The notes under the pieces were generated by a model, which saw nothing but the letters and a program-made list of their open reading frames with translations, did no database searches and had not been told where the DNA came from. From NCBI RefSeq assembly GCF_025860405.1, contig NZ_CP063785.1:5643390-5707389 (forward strand): a DNA stretch of 64,000 nucleotides, written 5' to 3'. This DNA comes from Tolypothrix sp. PCC 7712. GTDB lineage: Bacteria; Cyanobacteriota; Cyanobacteriia; Cyanobacteriales; Nostocaceae. The position numbers and the translations under genes are program-made. Below are positions 9,197 through 18,381 of the stretch, in pieces. The stretch's first letter is position 1. Every line of letters starts with the position of its first letter.

Positions 9197-12100
9197 ATGC
9201 ATCGTGTAAGTGCCACATCCGGAGGATGGAATCAGTCAGAAGACTTGATTTTTATAGAACAAACTCCAGCTCCCTTTGTGTTTATTACGGCTGCTGATAC
9301 AGACATTCAAACCCTGGCAGCTGCGGTTCCCCAATTACCTGCGACGTTTCCTGCATTAAGAGTTGCCAACCTGTTGCAGTTACAACAACAAATAAGTATA
9401 GACAGTTATGGCGAGGAAGTTTTAGAACTTGCTCAAGTAATTATTGTGCGCTTACTAGGAGGACGTTCCTATTGGGCTTACGGTTTAGAAGTAGTACAAG
9501 AAATTGTTCAAAGTAATGGTATAAACCTCATTGTAATGCCAGGGGATGATGCTTTTGATCCCCATTTAGTTTCTCAGTCTAGCGTGCCTTTAGATATTGT
9601 GAACCAAGTATGGCAGTACTTTAGCCAAGGTGGTGTAAAGAATTTTGTTCACGCCCTCCAGTTTATTGCTGACAGTTGCCTTTCAACTTCTTTTAATCCT
9701 CCCGCACCGGAATTAGTGCCGCGAATTGGGTTGTATGAGTGGGGACTGGGGACTGGGGACTGGGGACTAGGGACTGGGGATGAGGGAGAAAGAAGTGATG
9801 CCCAATGCCCAATGCCCAATGCCCCATGCCCAATGTCCCATGCCCAATGCCCCATGCCCAAAGTCGGCATTCTGTTCTACCGCGCTCACTATCTTTCTGG
9901 CAATACAAGAGTAATTGATAGTTTATGTCAAGCTTTGGTACAGAAAAATTTACAGCCTGTGCCTGTGTTTGTTTCTTCATTGCGCGAACCGGATATTCAA
10001 GAGGAGTTGAGCGAGTTTTTCCAACCCAAGGACTCAGAACAAATTGCAGTACTGCTTAATACCACTAGCTTTTCCCTGGCGCGCTTAGAGACAGAAACAC
10101 CCCAGATTGAACTTTGGGAAAAATTGGATGTGCCAGTGTTACAAGTTATTCTCAGTGGGGGGAGAGTGGAACAGTGGGAATCGCAAATGACAGGGCTTTC
10201 TCCCCGTGATATTGCCATGAATGTGGCACTACCGGAGGTAGATGGGCGAATCATTAGCCGTGCTGTCTCTTTTAAAACAGTGCAAACGCGCAATCAGGAT
10301 TTAGAAACCGATGTGGTAGTTTATGAACCAATAAGCGATCGCATTGAGTTTGTCGCTCAACTAGCAGCTAATTGGGTACGCTTACGTTCTAAGCCACCCC
10401 AAGAAAGGCGTATTGCCGTCATTGTCGCCAATTACCCCAACCGCGATGGCAGACTTGCTAATGGCGTGGGATTAGATACCCCAGCTAGTTGTGTAGAAAT
10501 TCTCAAGGCTTTGCAATTAGCCGGCTATCACCTAGAAAATTTACCTGCTAATAGCGATGAATTAATTCAACGCCTCACCACTGGCGTAACCAACGATCCA
10601 GAGGGTAGGGATTGGCGCGCAGTCAACCAAAGCCTTTCTCTGGAAGAATACCAAAACTATTTCGCCACCTTGCCATCAGCAGTACAGCAAGGTATTACTC
10701 AGCGATGGGGGGACTGGGGACTGGGGACTGGGGACTGGGTATTGGGGATTGGGGATAAGGCAGATGAGGGAGAAACAAAACATATCCCATTACCAATTAC
10801 CAATTACCAATTACCAATTACCAATTACCCAATGCCCAATGCCCAATGCCCCATGCCCATTCCTGGCATTCAACTCGGTAACATCTTCGTAGGCATTCAA
10901 CCATCAAGAGGTTATGACCTTGACCCTAGTTTGAATTATCATGCACCGGATTTAGAACCAACTCATAATTATTTAGCTTTTTATTATTGGGTAAAGGAAT
11001 GTTTTGGTGCGGATGCTATTGTTCACGTCGGAAAACATGGCAATCTTGAGTGGCTTCCCGGTAAAAGTTTAGCTTTATCGAGCAATTGTTATCCAGAAGT
11101 GGCTTTGGGGGCAATGCCTCACTTGTATCCGTTTATCGTCAACGATCCAGGTGAGGGTTCACAAGCTAAACGCCGCAGTCAAGCTGTAATTATCGACCAT
11201 TTAACACCGCCAATGACGCGGGCGGAACTCTATGGTTCACTGCAACAGTTAGAGAATTTAATTGATGAGTATTACGAAGCAGAAAGTTTAGATCCGGTGC
11301 GTTTACCGATGATTCGCGATCGCATCCGCGAACTAATGCTGCAAGAGAATTTACATCAAGACTTAGGGATTACCAATGAACAAGACATTTTAAACTTTGA
11401 AAATTTAATTTTAAATTCCATCAATGGCTATCTTTGTGAATTAAAAGAAGCCCAAATTCGTGATGGCTTGCATATTTTTGGACAATGTCCCCAAGGGCAA
11501 CAATTACGCGATTTAATAGTAGCGATCGCACGCATCCCCAATCGTTATTCCATCGGTATTACCCGCGCCTTAGCTGCAGAATGGAGTTTAGATTTCGACC
11601 CCCTCACCGCCAATTTCAGCGACAAATTTACCCTACCAGAATCTAGCCTTGCACCTTTACATCTTGTAGCCAAGCTGAAATCTTGCCACACCATCGGCGA
11701 CGCTGTAGAAATCCTCGAAGAACACGCCGCTTACCTAGTTGAGCAACTCATAGCTTCCAATCCCCAGTACCCAGTACCCAGTACCCAGTCCCCAGTCCCC
11801 CCAATTCTTCACTGGATCGCCCTCAAACTCCTCCCCGCATTACAACAAACCCAGCAAGAAATTACCAACTTGTTACGCGGGCTAGATGGCAGATATGTTC
11901 AGAGTGCTGCTTCTGGCGCACCTACACGCGGTCGCCCGGAAGTATTGCCAACTGGTAAAAACTTTTACTCTGTAGATATTCGTGCCCTACCCACAGAAAC
12001 AGCCTGGGATATCGGCAGAAAAGCAGCCGAAACACTTGTTGAACGCTACACTCAAGATAATGGTGAGTATCCGAAAACACTAGCGTTATCAGTTTGGGGC

Positions 12101-13156
12101 ACAGCAACAATGCGAACAGGTGGTGATGATATTGCCGAAGCCTTAGCGCTGTTAGGCGTGCGGCCTGTATGGGATGGTGCAGCGCGGCGGGTAGTGGATT
12201 TTGAAATTTTACCGTTGTCAGTGTTAGGAAGACCTCGCGTTGATGTCACATTAAGAATTTCGGGATTTTTCCGCGATGCTTTCCCCAACATGATTGATTT
12301 ATTTGACTCAGCCGTGCAAGCAGTAGCCGCCTTAGATGAACCACCAGAACAAAACCCCCTAGCGGCGCAAGTGCAGCAAGATACTGATTTTTGGCAAGCG
12401 AAAGGATTAACTTCAGAGGAAGCACAAATGCGATCGCGCTATCGCATCTTTGGTTCTAAACCTGGTGCTTACGGTGCTGGACTCCAAGGCTTAATGGAAT
12501 CGCAAAATTGGACAGACGATCAAGATTTAGCCCGCGCCTACATCAACTGGAGTTCTTACGCCTACTCCCCCTCATCTCCAACTGCCGCCCCCGAAGCCTT
12601 ACAGCAACGCTTGATGCAAACACAAGTTGTGCTGCACAACCAAGATAACCGCGAACATGACTTACTCGATTCTGATGATTATTACCAATTTCAAGGTGGT
12701 TTAACAGCCGCAGTCCGTTCTCTTCAAGGACAGAATCCGCAAATTTATTTTGGTGATAATTCTAATACTGCTCAACCAAAAGTCCGCCAACTCAAAGAGG
12801 AAATTGCTCGGGTATATCGTTCCCGCGTCATTAATCCTAAGTGGATTGCTGGGGTAATGCGCCACGGCTACAAAGGCGCATTTGAAATGGCGGCGACAGT
12901 AGATTTTCTTTTTGCCTACGATGCCACAACTCAATGTGTCGAAGATTATATGTATCAAGGTATAGTAAATACTTATTTGCTCGATCCTGCTGTGGAAGAA
13001 TTTATTCAGCAAAAAAATCCGTGGGCTTTGCGTGATATTGCTGAGAAATTATTGGAAGCACATAAGCGCAGTTTATGGCAGGATGTAAATACACAAACAT
13101 TGGAAATGTTACGAGCCTTAGTACATCAAGCTGAAGCAGCAATTGAAGAAAAATAA
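9197..13156 (+). CDS. cobN: Cobaltochelatase CobN subunit (aerobic cobalamin pathway)
   Basis: Large subunit of the ATP-dependent chelatase that inserts cobalt into hydrogenobyrinic acid diamide. The N-terminus (VSATSGGWN, then VFITAADTDIQTL) is CobN-like and unlike ChlH of chlorophyll synthesis. Conserved CobN/ChlH segments include KVGILFYRAHYLSGNT, VHVGKHGNLEWLPGK, and the C-terminal RSRYRIFGSKPGAYGAG and VMRHGYKGAFEMAATVD. At 1319 residues it is somewhat longer than usual because three tracts are translated heptamer arrays: about residues 182-222 (GLGTGDW and CPMPNAQ repeats), 503-555 (GLGTGDW, LPITNYQ, CPMPNAQ) and 854-869. All stay in frame. Separate CobS/CobT-type subunits are not visible; cobU lies 48 kb away in the same window. 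The next gene starts 18 bases after the stop, suggesting cotranscription. Confidence 0.94.
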   Translation: MHRVSATSGGWNQSEDLIFIEQTPAPFVFITAADTDIQTLAAAVPQLPATFPALRVANLLQLQQQISIDSYGEEVLELAQVIIVRLLGGRSYWAYGLEVVQEIVQSNGINLIVMPGDDAFDPHLVSQSSVPLDIVNQVWQYFSQGGVKNFVHALQFIADSCLSTSFNPPAPELVPRIGLYEWGLGTGDWGLGTGDEGERSDAQCPMPNAPCPMSHAQCPMPKVGILFYRAHYLSGNTRVIDSLCQALVQKNLQPVPVFVSSLREPDIQEELSEFFQPKDSEQIAVLLNTTSFSLARLETETPQIELWEKLDVPVLQVILSGGRVEQWESQMTGLSPRDIAMNVALPEVDGRIISRAVSFKTVQTRNQDLETDVVVYEPISDRIEFVAQLAANWVRLRSKPPQERRIAVIVANYPNRDGRLANGVGLDTPASCVEILKALQLAGYHLENLPANSDELIQRLTTGVTNDPEGRDWRAVNQSLSLEEYQNYFATLPSAVQQGITQRWGDWGLGTGDWVLGIGDKADEGETKHIPLPITNYQLPITNYPMPNAQCPMPIPGIQLGNIFVGIQPSRGYDLDPSLNYHAPDLEPTHNYLAFYYWVKECFGADAIVHVGKHGNLEWLPGKSLALSSNCYPEVALGAMPHLYPFIVNDPGEGSQAKRRSQAVIIDHLTPPMTRAELYGSLQQLENLIDEYYEAESLDPVRLPMIRDRIRELMLQENLHQDLGITNEQDILNFENLILNSINGYLCELKEAQIRDGLHIFGQCPQGQQLRDLIVAIARIPNRYSIGITRALAAEWSLDFDPLTANFSDKFTLPESSLAPLHLVAKLKSCHTIGDAVEILEEHAAYLVEQLIASNPQYPVPSTQSPVPPILHWIALKLLPALQQTQQEITNLLRGLDGRYVQSAASGAPTRGRPEVLPTGKNFYSVDIRALPTETAWDIGRKAAETLVERYTQDNGEYPKTLALSVWGTATMRTGGDDIAEALALLGVRPVWDGAARRVVDFEILPLSVLGRPRVDVTLRISGFFRDAFPNMIDLFDSAVQAVAALDEPPEQNPLAAQVQQDTDFWQAKGLTSEEAQMRSRYRIFGSKPGAYGAGLQGLMESQNWTDDQDLARAYINWSSYAYSPSSPTAAPEALQQRLMQTQVVLHNQDNREHDLLDSDDYYQFQGGLTAAVRSLQGQNPQIYFGDNSNTAQPKVRQLKEEIARVYRSRVINPKWIAGVMRHGYKGAFEMAATVDFLFAYDATTQCVEDYMYQGIVNTYLLDPAVEEFIQQKNPWALRDIAEKLLEAHKRSLWQDVNTQTLEMLRALVHQAEAAIEEK
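9739..9861 (+). repeat. In-frame heptamer array 1 inside cobN
   Basis: GGGGACT units followed by GCCCAAT/GCCCCAT units, lying between the conserved CobN segments PRIGLY and KVGILFYRAHYL. The array encodes about 41 residues of seven-residue periodic peptide and contains no stop in frame. It looks like an insertion in a surface loop. Confidence 0.93.
10705..10860 (+). repeat. In-frame heptamer array 2 inside cobN
   Basis: GGGGACT units, then ATTACCA units, then GCCCAAT units, encoding about 52 residues. The ATTACCA block is the complement of the TGGGTAA type common outside genes; only this orientation avoids TAA in frame. Confidence 0.93.
11759..11803 (+). repeat. In-frame heptamer array 3 inside cobN
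   Basis: A short tract of CCCAGTA and CCCAGTC units encoding the peptide QYPVPSTQSPVP, placed between the conserved helical parts ending EQLIASN and beginning ILHWIALKLLPAL. Confidence 0.88.
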
Positions 13157-13174
13157 GTGGTGTAGGAACCCCAT

Positions 13175-14365
13175 ATGGACAACCTCGCGTATTTCCACCT
13201 AGCTTTTGCCTATGAAGACAGCGAATCCAGTGAATTGGTTTCTCTGAAAGATTTTTTTAACACAGCAGCAACACCAGACTGGAAACGGCTTTCTAGCAGG
13301 GCTTGGCGATATATGTTACCTCTTGCCCTCACTTTGTCGATTTTCAGTGCTGTTAGTAGTGTCTTGGCACTGGAACGCGGCGATCAAGGCCCTTCTGTCA
13401 GGAATCTACAACAAAAGTTGAAACAAGTAGGCTTTTATCAAGCTCCCGTTACGCAAATTTATGACTTCCCCACTGAAGATGCTGTACGCCGCTTTCAAAA
13501 AGCTGCTGGCTTACCAGTAGATGGAGTCGTAGGTACAACCACTTTACAAAAATTAGACAACTGGCGGCCCAGAGTTGCAAGTACAACCACACCAGCGAAG
13601 AAGACTAGTACAAATACAACCGCTACTAGAACAACTGCTGTTAGTACACAACCGAAAAAAACAGCTACCACCAATACAACCGCTAAAAAACCTACCGTTG
13701 TTCCAACCACAACAGCAACTAACAAGCGCAGCAATCCCAATTACCTTGTGAAAGGTGATGAAGGTGAATCTGTGAGAGTTTTACAAGAAAGATTGCGAGT
13801 TGCTGGCTTTTATTACGGTAACGCCACGGGTATCTTTGGCCCAATTACAGAAGAGGCGGTGAAAAGATTCCAAACAGCTTATAACCTAGATGCTGATGGT
13901 GTGGTAGGCCCAGCAACAATGAAGAAATTGCCACCTCTTGGTGTTGGTGATGGAGAGGATGCTCCTAAAGCAGTAGCCGATCGCGATAAATTGCGGATGG
14001 GCGATCGCGGTGAACCAGTTCGGATTCTGCAAGATCACTTGATCAAAGCTGGCTATTTACAGGGAGAACCAAATGGCTACTTTGGCCCCAATACCGCAGA
14101 TGCTGTTCGCAGATTTCAAGCCGCTAATTATTTAGCACCTAGTGGTATAGCTGGCCCAACTACCAGAGCCAAGTTATATAGCTTAGTGACTAATACTCCT
14201 AAGAGTGAATTTAGTGTTTTAGAAATTCAAAGACGACTACAAGAAAAAGGTTTCTACAAAGGTCAACTCAATGGTGTAATGGCAGATGACACCAAAAAAG
14301 CCATTAAACAAGCCCAAGAGTTTTACGGTATCAGTCTCAAGGATATTAGAAGCGGACGCTTTTAG
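13175..14365 (+). CDS. Membrane-anchored protein with four peptidoglycan-binding repeats
   Basis: A 396-residue envelope protein. One hydrophobic helix (about residues 46-66, ending in SVLALERG) anchors or exports it. Three full PG_binding_1 repeats (about 68-129, 189-250 and 271-332), each with the pattern LxxGDxGxxVRxLQ...AVxRFQ...DGxxGxxT, and a weaker fourth (about 347-395) would bind cell-wall peptidoglycan. A Thr/Lys-rich linker (about 130-185) separates repeats one and two. It follows cobN by 18 bases and is convergent with furA. From memory, the same arrangement exists in Anabaena PCC 7120, where the homologue alr1690 is cotranscribed with an RNA antisense to furA. No catalytic domain is present, so it is probably a wall-binding structural or regulatory protein. 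Confidence 0.9.
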   Translation: MDNLAYFHLAFAYEDSESSELVSLKDFFNTAATPDWKRLSSRAWRYMLPLALTLSIFSAVSSVLALERGDQGPSVRNLQQKLKQVGFYQAPVTQIYDFPTEDAVRRFQKAAGLPVDGVVGTTTLQKLDNWRPRVASTTTPAKKTSTNTTATRTTAVSTQPKKTATTNTTAKKPTVVPTTTATNKRSNPNYLVKGDEGESVRVLQERLRVAGFYYGNATGIFGPITEEAVKRFQTAYNLDADGVVGPATMKKLPPLGVGDGEDAPKAVADRDKLRMGDRGEPVRILQDHLIKAGYLQGEPNGYFGPNTADAVRRFQAANYLAPSGIAGPTTRAKLYSLVTNTPKSEFSVLEIQRRLQEKGFYKGQLNGVMADDTKKAIKQAQEFYGISLKDIRSGRF

Positions 14366-14373
14366 CATCCGCT
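14351..14373 (+). terminator. Weak hairpin over the stop codon, possible leaky terminator
   Basis: Arms AGCGGACGC and GCATCCGCT with a 5-base loop that contains part of the TAG stop of the peptidoglycan-binding gene. One mismatch in the stem and no following T-run, so termination would be poor. This fits read-through towards furA but is not proof of it. Confidence 0.3.
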
Positions 14374-14951
14374 TAGGTATTAACACTAAGAGTCCCCAAA
14401 TGATTTCTTACCTCCGATAACAGCGAACGAGAAATAGCTCAAAATTCCATTGATTTGTTTTATTTCAGACTCCGCTTAGTTATCTCACCCAGGTGCTATA
14501 ACGGCATCAAAGCTCTTTGGCACTTGGGACACACTGCATGAATAGTCATTTGACAGTCGAGCAGATGAAAACCTTCTTTCTGGGCAGTTTTCGCCCCAAT
14601 TTTCAAAATTGAGTCGTTTTTAAACTCAATTGTACTGTTACATCTGACACAGATGAGGTGATGGTGGTGATGGGGGTAGGGCTGATTAAGTTCGTAATGT
14701 TTATGTCCTTCCCCCAGTTCCAATTCCCGCAAAATCCCCATTCTAGCCATCAACTTTAAAGTCCGATAAATAGTTGACAGACTAATTCCTTCACCATCAG
14801 TTTCTAGGCGATGATAAAGATCCTCAGCACTGAGGTGTTCGCCTTGCGGAAGTTCTTGGAAAATGTGTAGAATTGTTTCACGTTGGGGAGTTAAACGCCA
14901 GCCCCGGTCATTTAATTCCGCTTTTAGTGAAGTAGAAGTGTAAACAGTCAT
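14374..14951 (+). ncRNA. Predicted antisense RNA to furA (alpha-furA) by read-through
   Basis: Inference from position only. In Anabaena PCC 7120 a transcript running through the peptidoglycan-binding gene continues as alpha-furA, covering furA on the opposite strand and lowering FurA levels. Here gene order, orientation and the short 130-base convergent gap are the same, and no strong terminator separates the genes. The ends given are arbitrary, taken as the stop of the upstream gene and the furA start. Confidence 0.4.
14496..14951 (-). CDS. furA: FurA, ferric uptake regulator
   Basis: Iron- and heme-responsive DNA-binding repressor that links iron supply, redox state and nitrogen control. 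The protein is 151 residues from the ATG at 14951; an upstream in-frame ATG would add 22 residues, but the shorter form begins MTVYTSTSLKAEL, as FurA does in other Nostocales, so it is preferred. A winged helix (about residues 15-80) includes GISLSTIYRTLKLM as recognition region. The metal-binding PHHHHHLIC run follows, with cysteines at 101, 104, 133, 141 and 144; C101-VR-C104 and C141-PK-C144 are the two CxxC motifs known for redox activity of Anabaena FurA. Neighbours are sigC upstream on the same strand and the convergent wall-binding gene. Very confident family call; FurA rather than Zur or PerR rests on these motifs and the gene order. Confidence 0.96.
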   Translation of the reverse strand: MTVYTSTSLKAELNDRGWRLTPQRETILHIFQELPQGEHLSAEDLYHRLETDGEGISLSTIYRTLKLMARMGILRELELGEGHKHYELNQPYPHHHHHLICVRCNSTIEFKNDSILKIGAKTAQKEGFHLLDCQMTIHAVCPKCQRALMPL

Positions 14952-15441
14952 ACTAATTTTTCTCAATAAAGCCTCATAGTTGAGAATATAGCAAATATTT
15001 TGAGGTATTTGCAACAATCGTTGCTTATTGAGAATATTTACTAAAGACTGAAGAAGAATTCATGAGAATTTAAAGCAGCAAAAATAATAGGCGATCCCCG
15101 CCCATACAGTCTTATGTATATAGAGTTTACAAAACTCAAAGCTATTTAGATGAAAATTATTTGCCATAATCTAAAAAAGAGATTTTGGCACGGGGATCGA
15201 ACAACTTTGTGACCAATAAAGAGTTCAGAGTCAACAATCTCTAGATTTAATTTTGTGATAGTCACTATTGATTATTGACTATGCCAAGTTTAGATTTTAG
15301 ATTGCCAATTTTAGATTTTTTTTAGTTTATATCCCGCCCTTAGTAGGCGGAGTAAATCCAAAATCTAAAATCCTTGTGCTAAATACCCAGAGTTTTTGGG
15401 GTCAACCTAAAATCTAAAATTAATTAACTGCTGAACATTAA
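14952..15441. promoter_or_regulatory. furA upstream region with possible Fur boxes
   Basis: This 490-base gap lies between the furA start and the end of sigC. The sequence TTGAGAATAT occurs twice (14980-14989 and 15028-15037) in an AT-rich tract, a plausible pair of iron-box half sites for autoregulation, but the match was judged by eye. The rest holds AATCTAAAAT-type short repeats near 15285-15420 and no gene. Confidence 0.35.
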
Positions 15442-16692
15442 CTAACTCAAGGATTCCAGATAGTCGCGGATCAAATTACGACGCTTTGGTTGGCGTAGCT
15501 TTTGCAAAGCTTTAGATTCGATTTGGCGTACACGTTCCCGTGATAAATCCAGCGCACGTCCGATTTCGGCTAAAGAGTAGGGATGACCATCTGCTAAACC
15601 AAACCGCATCAGAATTACATCACGTTCGCGGCTGGTTAAATCTGCTAACAAATGCTGTAAATCTCTTTGCAAAGATTCCCGCATTAATAATTCTTCTGGG
15701 GTAACACTATCAGTTTCGAGCAATTCGCCTAACTCAGTGTCTTTATCTTTCCCTACTTTGGTTTCTAGAGAAACAGAGCGAGGAACCCGTAACAATACTT
15801 CTCTCACTTGAGTGGGTGTCATTTCTAGCTCAACAGCCAAATCTTCCAAAGTCGGAGTCCGACCTTTTTCTTGAGCAATTTTGCGTTGAGCCTTTTTAAT
15901 TTTGTTCAGCTTTTCAGTAATGTGAACAGGAAGGCGAATTGTCCGGCTAGAAGTAGCGATCGCTCTGGTAATACCTTGACGAATCCACCAGTAAGCGTAA
16001 GTACTAAAGCGATAACCCTTAGTTGGGTCAAATTTTTCTACAGCGCGTTCCAAGCCAAGTGTGCCTTCTTGGACTAAATCCAATAATTCTAATCCGCGAT
16101 TTTGATATTTCTTAGCAACAGACACAACCAAGCGCAGATTCGCCTTGATCATGTGTTCTTTCGATTGGAGTCCTTGGGACTGAATTTGTTCCAATTCTTC
16201 CACTGTAATTTTGGCAATTTCCGCCCAGCGACGTTTACCTTCAGATAAAGTAGGCTTGAGATCGCACAACTTTATACCAGCTGTGGCTGCCCATCTTTCT
16301 AAAGACGGACGATGTCCCAGTTCAGATGCTAAACGTTCTTGGACTTCAATCAATCGCAGATAAGGCTCAATGACTGCATCCCCTTGCTTGGCAGCATTAG
16401 CAAGTACTATCCGCATCCGCAAATAACGTTGGACTTTCTGAGCTTCTGAAACCTCTTCGTCTCGCCCTAATAAGCGTACCCGACCAATTTCTTGAAGATA
16501 GAGGCGTACTAAATCCGTACTCCGACGGTTGGTGCTAGCAGCGAAACTCGCGGGATCAACAGAAGCCAACTCTAAATCTTGCAAATCTTCTAAAGGCAAC
16601 TCATGATCGTCAACCGTGAGATCTTGGTCTAAGATTTGCTGAGATTTTTGTGCGTTGTAGGGGGCATCTGCGTAAAAAGATGTTGCTGGCAT
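15442..16692 (-). CDS. sigC: Group 2 RNA polymerase sigma factor SigC
   Basis: An alternative primary-like sigma-70 factor of 416 residues, used by cyanobacteria to adjust transcription under nutrient or growth change. The start at 16692 (MPATSFYADAPYN) is preferred over an ATG 30 bases upstream because SigC proteins begin this way. Region 1.2 (STDLVRLYLQEIG), region 2 (LRLVVSVAKKYQNRG, then FSTYAYWWIRQGI), region 3 and region 4 (SLAEIGRALDLSRERVRQIE) are all present. In Anabaena PCC 7120 sigC also sits next to furA and is induced early in heterocyst formation and nitrogen starvation; the same use here is an inference. The alternative assignment is another group 2 sigma factor such as SigB. 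Confidence 0.9.
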   Translation of the reverse strand: MPATSFYADAPYNAQKSQQILDQDLTVDDHELPLEDLQDLELASVDPASFAASTNRRSTDLVRLYLQEIGRVRLLGRDEEVSEAQKVQRYLRMRIVLANAAKQGDAVIEPYLRLIEVQERLASELGHRPSLERWAATAGIKLCDLKPTLSEGKRRWAEIAKITVEELEQIQSQGLQSKEHMIKANLRLVVSVAKKYQNRGLELLDLVQEGTLGLERAVEKFDPTKGYRFSTYAYWWIRQGITRAIATSSRTIRLPVHITEKLNKIKKAQRKIAQEKGRTPTLEDLAVELEMTPTQVREVLLRVPRSVSLETKVGKDKDTELGELLETDSVTPEELLMRESLQRDLQHLLADLTSRERDVILMRFGLADGHPYSLAEIGRALDLSRERVRQIESKALQKLRQPKRRNLIRDYLESLS

Positions 16693-17338
16693 AAATATCG
16701 TCTCAATGGCTCCAGGTAACAATAGATTACGGTCAGCTAAAATTAATGGTCAGCTATTCAACTGTTGCTATTGTTCCCGTGATTTACGAAGAACTAACAC
16801 GGTAAGGGTTTCTATTACGGTTTTTTTTGAAATTTTTTTCCAAAAAAACTGTATTAGTTGTTTTTGTTACATAACTACCGAAATAGTAGGCTGCTGTAGT
16901 TCTTTCATTGAACCAATAGCTATTCATTTCTACAGCTAGCTTTTAAGTTTTGAATTAGCTTTTCAACATTTCAAATTTGATGAGATTTTACTGTTACAAA
17001 AGTAACAATGTATAAACATATTTCAGTAAAAATGATGTTCATAATCGGCATAGTCATATCTACACCACTAAAAACGTTGTATCCTGACAAATTACGAATT
17101 TTTCTCTAGGGAATATTTGGTAAGTATTTGAGGTAATTGTCATCGGCAATGCGTTAGTAATAACGCTGAAGTGCTAATACCTAGCAATTACCAGTTCAGT
17201 ATTTATAAGGAGTAGGGAATGGGGCATGGGGCATGGGTAATGGGTAATGGGTAATGGGTAATGGGTAATGGGTAATGGGTAATGGGTAATGGGTAAATTC
17301 TCCCCTGCTCCCTGCCCCCTTGCTCACTTCCCCAGTCC
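16693..17338. other. Intergenic region upstream of sigC with heptamer array
   Basis: About 650 bases without a gene. The sigC-proximal half is AT-rich with long T-runs and should contain the sigC promoter, but no specific site stands out. A GGGCATG/TGGGTAA heptamer array fills about 17217-17296 and reaches nearly to the end of gpsA. Confidence 0.6.
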
Positions 17339-18286
17339 CTACTCCCCATCCTCAAAATCATACTCAGGCTTGATGTCACGTAGCATTAATTCATCAAGAG
17401 CTTGTTGGGGTGTGATTTTACCTTGAAGTAATCTATCGACTTGCTCAGTAATTGGTACGGGAATATTCTGCTGTCTGGCTCTTTGCATCAACACTCGACA
17501 AGTGTTGACACCTTCAGCAGTTCCTTGGAGATGGGAGAGAACTTCTTCGAGTGTTTTGCCAGCAGCTAGCTGGTAACCTACTTGATAATTACGACTTAGG
17601 GGACTGTTGCAAGTTGCTAGTAAATCCCCTAAACCTGATAAACCATAAAATGTTTCTGTTTTTGCACCCCAGAAATTACCGATGCGAACCATTTCTGTAA
17701 GTCCACGGGTGACTAAACCAGCTTTGGCATTGGTTCCTAATTGTAAACCATCACATACACCAGCTGCGATCGCAATTACATTCTTGAGTGTTCCCCCTAA
17801 TTCCACTCCCACAGGATCGGGATTGGTGTATACCCGAAAGCGATTAGAAGAAAACACCAACTGCACTGTTTGCGCTGCTGCAAAAATATTGCTAGCGACT
17901 ACAGTTGCAGCTGGTAATTCCATTTCAATTTCTTTCGATAAATTAGGGCCAGATAAAACAACAACTGCATTGTCAGGAAAAGTAGATTGCCAAATTTGCG
18001 ACGGCGTACAGGTTGTTTCTGGTTCTAAACCCTTGGTAGCCGTCACAAAAATTGTTTCCCGAGAGACAGGTAAAGACTTGACTTGAGCAGCTACATCCCT
18101 GACACCTTTCATCGAAATGGCAGAAAGGATTATTTGAGCATCTTCTAAAACTGTTTCCAGTGTTTCCTCTCCCCAACGTGACCAAACGCGCACCCGATGA
18201 CCATTAGCCGCAGCCAAATTAGCCAGTGCTGTTCCCCAAGCACCTGCTCCCAAAATTGCTACAGATTGTGAATTGTCATTGGTCAT
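17339..18286 (-). CDS. gpsA: Glycerol-3-phosphate dehydrogenase [NAD(P)+]
   Basis: Reduces dihydroxyacetone phosphate to sn-glycerol-3-phosphate for phospholipid synthesis. It is 315 residues with an N-terminal Rossmann motif GAGAWGTALA, the FVTATKGLEPET and LSGPNLSKEI segments, the substrate-binding GTLKNVIAIAAG with its catalytic Lys, and GLSGLGDLLATC near the C-terminus. The first five codons lie in a CCAATGA heptamer array, which offers several possible ATG codons in a row, so the exact start is uncertain by a few residues. lipA lies 95 bases upstream on the same strand, with a palindrome between; cotranscription is possible. Confidence 0.96.
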   Translation of the reverse strand: MTNDNSQSVAILGAGAWGTALANLAAANGHRVRVWSRWGEETLETVLEDAQIILSAISMKGVRDVAAQVKSLPVSRETIFVTATKGLEPETTCTPSQIWQSTFPDNAVVVLSGPNLSKEIEMELPAATVVASNIFAAAQTVQLVFSSNRFRVYTNPDPVGVELGGTLKNVIAIAAGVCDGLQLGTNAKAGLVTRGLTEMVRIGNFWGAKTETFYGLSGLGDLLATCNSPLSRNYQVGYQLAAGKTLEEVLSHLQGTAEGVNTCRVLMQRARQQNIPVPITEQVDRLLQGKITPQQALDELMLRDIKPEYDFEDGE

Positions 18287-18363
18287 TGGTCATTGGTTAT
18301 TGGTCATTTGTCATTTGTTAAGGGTCAAGGGTTGTAGAGACGCGATTAATCGCGTCTCTACAA
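18274..18363. repeat. TGGTCAT heptamer array and GACGCGAT palindrome
   Basis: TGGTCAT/TGTCATT units from about 18274 to 18318 run into the gpsA start. They are followed by a strong hairpin at 18332-18363 with arms TTGTAGAGACGCGATT and AATCGCGTCTCTACAA, a member of the same palindrome family as 4631-4652. Confidence 0.85.
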
Positions 18364-18381
18364 GAGTCTCCCTCATCGCCC

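Noticed and set aside
9197..13156. Magnesium chelatase subunit H (chlH) as identity
   Set aside because: The N-terminus and motif pattern fit CobN; ChlH begins differently, and cobU elsewhere in the window supports a cobalamin role.
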